Shown here: piece by piece, positions 29,026 through 37,500 of the stretch
How positions within the stretch are numbered: position 1 is the first letter of the stretch
Layout: each line of letters opens with the position of its first letter
NCBI RefSeq assembly: GCF_003343245.1
Contig: NZ_CP024901.1
Span: forward strand, 1,364,001-1,428,000
From: Photorhabdus laumondii subsp. laumondii
GTDB taxonomy: Bacteria > Pseudomonadota > Gammaproteobacteria > Enterobacterales > Enterobacteriaceae
Reading direction: 5' to 3'
DNA length: 64,000 nt
Program-made: the position numbers and the translations under genes
The notes under the pieces: model-generated
The model's database searches: none
What the model was told of the DNA's origin: nothing
The model's input: only the letters and a program-made list of their open reading frames with translations

Positions 29026-30788
29026 CAGAATCAAGAACTTGTGCAGATCTTTTTGCCAATTCAGTAACCACTTCAGATTCATTATATGCTGTACGCCATG
29101 ACAACATTGCACTTACTTATAAAGAATTGGCAGGGAAGGCTGGTGCCATTGCTCAATTACTCATTTCACAAGGAGTGGTAAATGGTGATGTTGTGGCAAT
29201 TTTTATGGAAAGATCTGCTACAAGTCTTGTAGCTGCATTGGCTATCTGGGCCGTTGGCGCTGCATATATTCAGTTAGAGGTCAGCGAACCCGACAGTAGA
29301 ATTAATGAATTAATAGAGCGTGCAGGCGGGGTTACAGTATTAACTGATGATTTGAACTGCCGACGTATTGAACACCATTCTTACATTAATCTTGATAGAC
29401 AAATATTAGATCCACAGGAATATATTCCGGTATCAGGTCGCAAAGCCGGTGATTTGGCTTATTTGGTATCAACTTCCGGTTCAACAGGAATTCCCAAACT
29501 TGTTGCAATTGAACACAGCAGTATCATGAATTACGTCTCGGCATTTGTTGAGCGTGTATCACCAATACCCTCCAGTTTGGCGAGTACAACAACTTTTGCT
29601 TCGGATCTTGGTAATACGTCTATTTTCGTTGCTCTGCTAACAGGTCGTACTCTTGAGCTTATCAATCGAGAAATGATGCTGGACTCAATCGCGCTTGCTA
29701 AGCATATCAGTAAATTTTCAATTGAAATGTTGAAATGCACGCCTTCGCAATTAGAGATGTTATCCAGAGAAGGTAACCTTTCGGAATTATTACCTGAAAA
29801 AGTACTTATTATTGGTGGGGAAGAACTAACTTCGGCACTTGCTAAAACTTTATTTGCAGCAAACCCCAATCTGAGAATATTTAATCACTATGGCCCTTCG
29901 GAAACGACTATTGGTGTATTAATGCATCAGCTAAATGGAACACGCCTAGGCAATGACTCAATTCCAATCGGTAAGCCCTTAAATGGTGTTGAAATAGCTG
30001 TATTGGACGACGCCAGGCGACCAGTTTCCCCCGGGGAAGTGGGGCAATTATATATAGGAGGGCGTGCGCTGGCCAGAGGCTATCATGGGGATCAAGATCT
30101 GACAGAAACTCACTTTGTTGATATCTTTGGACGTAGGTTTTATGCCAGTGGTGATTTGGTTAAACAAAACGAGCAAGGCAACTATTTATTTATCGGGCGC
30201 GTGGATCGCCAGCTCAAAATCCGTGGATATCGAATCCAGCCTAAAGAGATTGAGAATGCCTTGCTTGCTGAACCTGGGATTAAGCAGGTTGTTGTTACCA
30301 GTGTAAAATCTGAGTTTCACCAGATTGATGAACTGGTTGCTTATGTTGTGGGTACTGCGAGAGAGAATGAACTACTTTCAAACTTAGCTACCCGATTACC
30401 GGCCAGTCATATTCCATCCAGAATCTACAACATTGATGAAATCCTTGTTAATGCTAATGGAAAGCTTGATATAGCGCGTTTGCAGGCTTCTGTTAATACT
30501 GTTGAATCGATTTCTTCTGATGTTACCGTTCCTTGTAATGACATAGAAAAGCTTATCTTAGATATTTGGCGTGAAGTGCTTAAGCGTGATGATATTGATA
30601 TGCAGGCTAAATTCCTGGAGTCGGGAGGTGACTCATTCAAGTCGTTAGTGGTTTTTGGGCGATTACGTCGTCATTTTCCAAATCTCACTGTTGCCCAACT
30701 ATTTAAATATCCATCCATTGAGTCCTTAGCCAAAGTGCTCGGTGGCGAGAGTACAGCTCCCAATAAAACTAAGGTGGTACAGTTGTGA
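29004..30788 (+). CDS. NRPS adenylation-carrier didomain, aspartate predicted
   Basis: A 594-residue A-T protein without a condensation domain. The A domain spans about 20-500: A3 STSGSTGIPKL near residue 155, A5 NHYGPSETTIG, A7 YASGDLVK, A8 GRVDRQLKIRGYR, A10 NANGKLD. The T domain is about 515-580 with the phosphopantetheine serine in LESGGDSFKSL. Manual alignment to the GrsA pocket gives DLTKIGHIGK, which matches the recalled aspartate code DLTKVGHIGK except for one conservative change. A two-residue insert before the pocket Asp makes the A4 core look odd (FASDLGNT). It probably carries the Asp that the upstream dioxygenase hydroxylates. Confidence 0.85.
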   Translation: MQTWDTLTESRTCADLFANSVTTSDSLYAVRHDNIALTYKELAGKAGAIAQLLISQGVVNGDVVAIFMERSATSLVAALAIWAVGAAYIQLEVSEPDSRINELIERAGGVTVLTDDLNCRRIEHHSYINLDRQILDPQEYIPVSGRKAGDLAYLVSTSGSTGIPKLVAIEHSSIMNYVSAFVERVSPIPSSLASTTTFASDLGNTSIFVALLTGRTLELINREMMLDSIALAKHISKFSIEMLKCTPSQLEMLSREGNLSELLPEKVLIIGGEELTSALAKTLFAANPNLRIFNHYGPSETTIGVLMHQLNGTRLGNDSIPIGKPLNGVEIAVLDDARRPVSPGEVGQLYIGGRALARGYHGDQDLTETHFVDIFGRRFYASGDLVKQNEQGNYLFIGRVDRQLKIRGYRIQPKEIENALLAEPGIKQVVVTSVKSEFHQIDELVAYVVGTARENELLSNLATRLPASHIPSRIYNIDEILVNANGKLDIARLQASVNTVESISSDVTVPCNDIEKLILDIWREVLKRDDIDMQAKFLESGGDSFKSLVVFGRLRRHFPNLTVAQLFKYPSIESLAKVLGGESTAPNKTKVVQL

Positions 30789-33700
30789 CGACACTATATT
30801 CAGATGATGCGGTCGCCATAATTGGCGTCTCTTTTCGGTTACCACAATGCTCAAATTGGCGTGAATTGATTGATATTTTGGCTGACGGTCGGGACTGCAT
30901 TCGCCCAATACCTGAAAGTCGGGTGGCTAATACGGGGCAAATTCTTACAGGCAATGAGAAAGAGGGGGGATGGCTTGATGAAATTACCGGGTTCGATCAC
31001 CGTTATTTTGGTATTGCACTAAGTGAAGCCGAATATATCGATCCCAGACAACGTATAGGGCTTCAACTGGCTACAGAAGCGATTGTCAATGCGGGATACA
31101 CTCTGAAAGAGTTATCTGATGCGCGTACAGCAGTACTTGTTGCTGCGCACGGCGGGCCGCATCCAGATCTTTTTCAGTCGTTATCGGTACAGGGAAAAGC
31201 CAATCCGTTCGCTTTCATCGGCAGCTTGCATGCTTTTTCGGCGGGTCGCATTGCGTATCTGCTTGATCTGCGTGGCCCAGTTTATGCCATAGATACGGGA
31301 TGTTCATCATTTTTGGTCGCACTTCACGAAGCACGGAACAAGATTCTGACAGGGGAGGCTGATTTTGCTCTGGTAGGAGGCTGTGAACTTGTTTTAGGTA
31401 CCTTGCCTCAGAGTAGTAAGAACTCAAGTGGGTTAGGGGTTGAGTCAATGACAGATCGATGCCGTCCTTTCGATGCAATGGCTGATGGTGCTGGATTTGG
31501 GGAAGGAGGCGGTTTTGTTCTGCTTAAACGGTTGAGTCGTGCACATCAAGATCATGATGTTATCCATGCTGTCATACGAGGGAGTGCGATTAATCATGAC
31601 GGTGGCCGTAGCAATGGTATCACTGCACCTAGCAGCATCGCACAAACCGAGGTGATTACGGCAGCATGGCATCAAGCAGGGGTCACAGCTACTGATATTG
31701 GTTACATAGAAGCTCATGGTACGGGCACTAAAATTGGTGATCCGATAGAAGTACAAGGTTTAGTCGATACATTTGCCGCTTATGACGTGCAACAGGAGTC
31801 TTGTGTCATCTCTTCTGTAAAAAGTAATTTTGGACATTTAAGTGGTATGGCTGGGTTGGCGGGGCTTGTTCGTATTATAGCTCAATTCCGCACTGGTCAG
31901 ATTTTCCCTACGGCTCACTTCCAACAGTTGAATCCATTGTGTAGATCTACAGAAGAGCTGCCGATACGTGTCTCTTCTTCTTGTGAGCCGTGGCCACGTC
32001 AAGGTCAGCGTCCTTACTGCGCGGGAATCAGTGGGTTTGGGCTAAGTGGTACTAATGTGCATTTAGTCGTTGAAGAGGCCCCCTCAACTTTAAGGCACAA
32101 AAAATACGAGATAAATGAGAGATTGGTGCTGATATCGGCACAGACGACACAAGATCTCAGCACTTACCTAAGTGCTATAACTAATGCGTTATCTTCAACC
32201 GAAGCATCAATTGACGAGATTGCCGATATATTAATGTTGGGACGGGAGCATTTCCCATATCGTTGGAGCTGTGTGGCTTCATCTGTTTCGCATTTAGTGC
32301 AGCAACTCACGAACCACGGTTCAATCTCGCTATCTTCATCTTCACCATCATCTTCGTTATCTGTTGGTCTTATTTTTGATGAATGCTCTCCAATAGATAT
32401 TCAACTATTGATGAAACGAGGAGAAACATTTCCAGCTTTTCATCGTGTAATAAAACAAGCAGAGAACTTATGTTCAGGGAAAACTTGGACGCTTCGGCAG
32501 CGCTGGATTATTTGGTTGTTGGGACATCACGCGGTATTGACAGCGTTTGGGGTGACAATTGACTTATTACTGGCCTACGGTGTGGGGAAATTGGCCGCAC
32601 AGGTCGTCGATGGTGGTCTTGAATTTGTTGATGCATTGCGTCTTGCTGATGAACCGGTCACTGATTCAACATTTGATCACCAGCGTTTGCAAACCTTGTT
32701 GCAAGAACAGGCTGAACTATGCTTGGTGAGATTCAGTCGTTGTGGTGAGCTTGCAACAGCCATTAACACGTTGGGTTATCAGTCATACGATAGTGAAAGA
32801 TCTCTGTTGACATTGCTTGGAGATTGGTTTGTCAATGGCACCAATCTGGATTGGCAGCAAGGGTGTGAACGCAAGATAAATCGTCGTCTTGAACTGCCAT
32901 TTGCTCCTTTTGTTGCCACCTATTGCTGGCCAGAGACTATTGAGAACTCTGCTATGGTTTCTGATGTTGTACCGCACACTTCGATATCAAATTCAGGAGA
33001 AAATGTTGAAGAGATATTGTTGACTCAGGTCAGAGAAGTGCTGAAAGAGCCGAAATTAACACTTGATGATGATTTTTTTGCGGCTGGAGGTAATTCACTT
33101 AATGGTGAGCAGCTTGTGGTTCGGCTGAACGAGGTATTAGGTACGGATCTGAAATTGATGGATTTGTTGGATTGCCTGGATCTGAATGAGTTTTATCAAT
33201 TGGTGAAAGACAGTGTTCAATTATCCTCCGTATCTACAACACCGGAGATAGAAACAAGGAACAATAAACATGTACTTTCTGGTCAGCAATTAGCAATTTG
33301 GGCGGCAACGGAAATTGCTGGTGAGTCTGGCGCTTATAATGTTCCCGCTGCTCTGCTTATCAATGCGGAGGCGGATGTTGCCTGGCTGGAGAAAACGCTA
33401 ACTGAACTTGTCTTACAACAGTTGATGCTGCGTTGTAGTCTGGAATACAACGAACAAGGCGTTAACCCGGTAATCCATCCTCCGATGCAGGTCAAACTGG
33501 TTCATAGTGAAGTCGATTTAACAAAATACACTATTGCAACGGGCATACCCGTTCTGACTCAGCGTCTACAGCAGATGGTTGAAACGCCGCTCTCACCTTA
33601 TGGTATTCCTCCCACACGATTCGAACTGTTGCAAGTGAATTTTAGCGATGGAGTACGTCAAGCACTATTGCTGAATTTTCATCACCTGTTTTTTGATGGC

Positions 33701-34588
33701 TGGTCATGGCGATTGGTATTGGCAGCTCTTAGTGGTGGCAAGATATCTCCGCCTGTGAACGACTATTTAAATTACGCGATGGAGCAATATACCTTACTTG
33801 AAAGTGAACAGGGTCGAAAACTGGAGGCTTTCTGGTATGGATATTTGGCAAACATCCCAATTCTGCTGCTGCCTTGTGATGGTGAGGGCGGGACAGCATC
33901 TAACCTCCAGGGTGCTAATTTACCTGTGATGATATCGAAGGATGTTACCGAGAGGTTGAGGCAGATGGCGATGAATTCTCGCGTAACGGTACAAATGATA
34001 ATGTTGACAACTTGGGTGGCATTACAATGGCAGATAAGTGCGCAGCATGATATTTGTGTTGCTATGCCGGTGGCTAACCGGCAACTGAAAGATGAAAACA
34101 CCATTGGTTGTTATGTTAATACCGTGATTGTGCGTGCACGGCTTGATCCACACCAGCCATTTCACGTAGTGCTGAATGCGGTTAGGCAGGCATCACTCAG
34201 CGCGATTTCACATAGTGCATTTCCTTCTGATCGAATCCAGAAACTGATGGCAAATACCTCCTATCATCTCACCATGTTTGATTTTCAGAATGATGTTGAT
34301 CCTATTAGGGTATTAGGGGGAAATGGAGCCGTTGTCGAATTGCTGGATGTCGATCCTAATGGCGCAAAATATCCGCTCAATCTTACCTGTATTGAATATG
34401 GTGATGAGCTTCAAGCGCGATTGGAATATTCCGCTGCCCTTTTCTCACAAGACACGGTTTCTCGCTGGTTGAATATTTATATAGAGGCACTGACACGGCT
34501 GATGACATTAGGCGAAGAAACCACTCTTTTCGCCTTGTTTGATGGTCAAGACGATGTTCTTAGCGATATTCCAGATTTTCAGTTCTAG
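30785..34588 (+). CDS. hybrid PKS-NRPS: KS - inactive AT - carrier - C
   Basis: 1267 residues with a GTG start overlapping the previous stop. KS about 8-430, with the full C-H-H triad (DTGCSSFL, EAHGTGT, KSNFGHLSG). About 440-717 is an AT-like region ending in the usual post-AT linker (LELPFAPFVATYCWPE). The nucleophile motif GHSxG is replaced by AYGVG in LLLAYGVGKLAAQVVDG, so the AT should be inactive and malonyl loading must come in trans. A carrier domain follows (about 735-815, FFAAGGNSLNGEQ). The C domain is about 830-1267 with intact HHLFFDGWSW. No KR, DH or MT is present, so a beta-keto unit is expected. Confidence 0.88.
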   Translation: MTTLYSDDAVAIIGVSFRLPQCSNWRELIDILADGRDCIRPIPESRVANTGQILTGNEKEGGWLDEITGFDHRYFGIALSEAEYIDPRQRIGLQLATEAIVNAGYTLKELSDARTAVLVAAHGGPHPDLFQSLSVQGKANPFAFIGSLHAFSAGRIAYLLDLRGPVYAIDTGCSSFLVALHEARNKILTGEADFALVGGCELVLGTLPQSSKNSSGLGVESMTDRCRPFDAMADGAGFGEGGGFVLLKRLSRAHQDHDVIHAVIRGSAINHDGGRSNGITAPSSIAQTEVITAAWHQAGVTATDIGYIEAHGTGTKIGDPIEVQGLVDTFAAYDVQQESCVISSVKSNFGHLSGMAGLAGLVRIIAQFRTGQIFPTAHFQQLNPLCRSTEELPIRVSSSCEPWPRQGQRPYCAGISGFGLSGTNVHLVVEEAPSTLRHKKYEINERLVLISAQTTQDLSTYLSAITNALSSTEASIDEIADILMLGREHFPYRWSCVASSVSHLVQQLTNHGSISLSSSSPSSSLSVGLIFDECSPIDIQLLMKRGETFPAFHRVIKQAENLCSGKTWTLRQRWIIWLLGHHAVLTAFGVTIDLLLAYGVGKLAAQVVDGGLEFVDALRLADEPVTDSTFDHQRLQTLLQEQAELCLVRFSRCGELATAINTLGYQSYDSERSLLTLLGDWFVNGTNLDWQQGCERKINRRLELPFAPFVATYCWPETIENSAMVSDVVPHTSISNSGENVEEILLTQVREVLKEPKLTLDDDFFAAGGNSLNGEQLVVRLNEVLGTDLKLMDLLDCLDLNEFYQLVKDSVQLSSVSTTPEIETRNNKHVLSGQQLAIWAATEIAGESGAYNVPAALLINAEADVAWLEKTLTELVLQQLMLRCSLEYNEQGVNPVIHPPMQVKLVHSEVDLTKYTIATGIPVLTQRLQQMVETPLSPYGIPPTRFELLQVNFSDGVRQALLLNFHHLFFDGWSWRLVLAALSGGKISPPVNDYLNYAMEQYTLLESEQGRKLEAFWYGYLANIPILLLPCDGEGGTASNLQGANLPVMISKDVTERLRQMAMNSRVTVQMIMLTTWVALQWQISAQHDICVAMPVANRQLKDENTIGCYVNTVIVRARLDPHQPFHVVLNAVRQASLSAISHSAFPSDRIQKLMANTSYHLTMFDFQNDVDPIRVLGGNGAVVELLDVDPNGAKYPLNLTCIEYGDELQARLEYSAALFSQDTVSRWLNIYIEALTRLMTLGEETTLFALFDGQDDVLSDIPDFQF

Positions 34589-34590
34589 AT

Positions 34591-37500
34591 GTGGATAAAA
34601 AAATGACAACTATGAAGCTGATTGATCGTGAATACTGGCTGATGCGGGTTGGTGATTTAACTAAGGCCGCTGCCACAACCGCAGATATTTTTCCTCACCA
34701 TGAGGGATCTCTGGTAAGTGCGCAATGTCCGCTTTTCCCCACCGTTACTGACCGGCTAAAACAAGTAGCGGGCAACTCTGAATTGCTGACATGGGCAATT
34801 TTGGCGGCAGTGACTAGTATCGTGTTGCGCCGTATTGGGGGCGTATCCTCTGTTGTGTTGCATATTAACACCGAACAAGGCAAGCGTTTGCCTGTCTTAT
34901 TGACGGTACCTCCTGCCGTGACTTTTCGTGAATGGTTAAGCCATGTTCGCATGGCCGCTGTTGAGGCTATTAATCATGGATCGATAGACAAGGCGCTGTT
35001 GATGCCGTTTTTGGAGCATTTCATGCCTATTGTCGTTAATTGCGCTCAGACGGAAACTGGGATAGCTATCGAGCTTATTGATGGTGTAGTGAGTGTGAGT
35101 GGAATTGTTGCTGCGACTCAGACGCTTCATCACTTAGCGGCAGGTATCGCGACACTGTTAAACAAGGGGCTTTTCGATCTCGACATCTGTCTAAATAATA
35201 TGGCTATCGTCGATGACGCGATGCAAACAAAATTGCTAGCCAGATTCAATTCCCAACCTGATTATAGCTCAGGAAAATCATTTTATCGGCTAGTGTTGGA
35301 GCAAGCGGAAAGTAACCCCCATGCGATAGCTCTCCGTGATAAAACAGAATCGCTTACCTATCGGGAACTATTTCAGTTGGCGTTATCGGTAGCATTGAAG
35401 TTAAAAAATGCTGGCATTAGTGCCGATGATATTGTGGCGCTTTCAGCACCACGCAGCGCTCGATTTATTGCTGTTGCTACCGGTATTTTCTTCTCGGGTG
35501 GTGCTTACTTACCTATTGATCCAACTTTACCGAAAGCCCGGCAACAGCACATGCTAAAACATGCGAAGGCATTGATTGCAGATCATGTTGTGGATATGCC
35601 GCAGATAGTTTGGTTCTCATTCAGTGAACTTAGTTTTCAAAGCCCGGTTTTAGTGGATGGTGATGAGATAAAGTTACTTAATCAGCAGGTAACTGAGCCA
35701 TCACCAAGCGAATTAGCTTATGTAATCTTTACTTCAGGCTCGACAGGTCTTCCTAAAGGTGTAGGAATTGAACATCGTTCTTTCCTTAATTTACTGGTAT
35801 TTCAGGTCCAAAACTGTGAATTGAAACTAGGGGTGACATTGCCGCAAACAGCACCCATTTCGTTTGATATCTCAGTTTGGCAAATGTTTACTGGATTGAC
35901 CGTAGGTGCGACGGTTTCCATTGTCTCTGATGATGTTGTAAAAGATCCTCAAGAGTTAATTCAATACATTATTGAGCAGAAATTTGAATATATTGAACTA
36001 GTTCCTTCGCTCATTGCAGTTATCCTGGATATCCTTGAACAATCGATTTCATTGAAGATGCGGGTTCAGCGGCAGTTACGTGGGATGATCTCAACTGGAG
36101 AAGTGTTAAGTACGGATCTAGCACGTCGCTGGCATCAGTGTATGCCAATGGTGACACTGCTAAATGCTTATGGTCCCGCTGAGTGTACCGATGATGTGAC
36201 TCAAGGAAAGGTCGAAGAGCAATCTGATGGGCTATATTGTCCAGTGGGTACGCCTTTGCCAAACGTGACAATTTATGTATTAGATAAAGATTTTCAACTT
36301 GTTCCTCCAATGGTCGGTGGTGAAATTTTCGTTGGTGGGCCGAATGTCGGGCGAGGATACATCGGCAGTAATCGCTTCACGGCGGCGGCTTTTTTGCCGG
36401 ACCCATTTCTGCCTGTCCCGGGTGCCCGTATGTATCGGACGGGTGATCGTGGTCGTTGGCGAGAGGATGGCATATTGGAGTGCCTTGGCCGGGCCGACAA
36501 CCAGGTGAAGATTCGTGGTCGCCGCGTCGAACTTGGAGAAATTGAAGCGGTGCTGGCAAACCATCCGGATGTAGCGATGTGTGCGGTTGAACTTGTTGAT
36601 ATGAGTGGCTTTGAGCAATTAAGTGCTTTCGTGACGCAGACGAGTGATACCGTTGTGGATGCCAGATCATTGAGTAAATTTTTGGCTGAGCAATTGCCGG
36701 ATTATATGGTGCCGAGCAAGTTTTATTTTCTTGATGCACTGTTATGTAATGCTAATGGTAAAGTCGATCGTAAGCAATTAAAGGCACTGGCAAAACAACA
36801 ACCTGAATCTGCTTCTTATGTTGCACCACGCAGCAAGTTGGAACAACAGCTTTGTGATTTATGGTGTAAATACCTCAAGCTAGCCAAAGTGGGCATCACG
36901 GATGATTTTTTCGCTTTGGGTGGGGATTCCATTATTGGTATCCGTCTGATACATGAGGCGGGCTCTTTGGGGATCAATTTGCGTCCTCGTCATGTGCTTG
37001 AACATCCAACTATCGCTTCACTTGCAAAACTGGCGAGTACCAAAGGTGAAATGGCAGCAAATTCAACTCCGCGTATAGAAAAAGCACCATTGACATCAAT
37101 CCAACAATGGTTTTTCGAGCAGCGATTTTCTGAACAGCACCATTGGAATCAGTCACATGTGATCAGTACAACGGAGCCGTTAAATGCAGAAGCATTATCC
37201 TTGGCGATACAGTCATTAGTTGAGCACCATGAACAATTGCGAGTTTGTTTTCCCAAAGAGAAGGGAAAGCATTATCAAGCCTTGCGCTCGCCTTATGACA
37301 ACTTACTTTGGTTCGCTGAATCAGATTGTTCGGAAGAAACCATCGCCAATGAGGCTCATGCATCATTATCAATCGAGGAAGGACCGTTACTACGAATTGT
37401 AATGTTGGATGATTTTCGAGTTTTGCTGACATTACATCACTTAATTGTGGATCAAGTTTCCTGGCAAATCTTGCTGGAAGATCTTGAAACTGCGTATCAG

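Noticed and set aside
29590..29640. Loss of the pocket aspartate in the first A domain
   Set aside because: The A4 core looks abnormal (FASDLGNT) at first sight, but anchoring the alignment at the downstream Phe restores the Asp and yields a coherent aspartate code.
36280..36739. Several antisense ORFs inside the Dab-module NRPS gene
   Set aside because: They overlap conserved adenylation-domain coding sequence and have no domain of their own.
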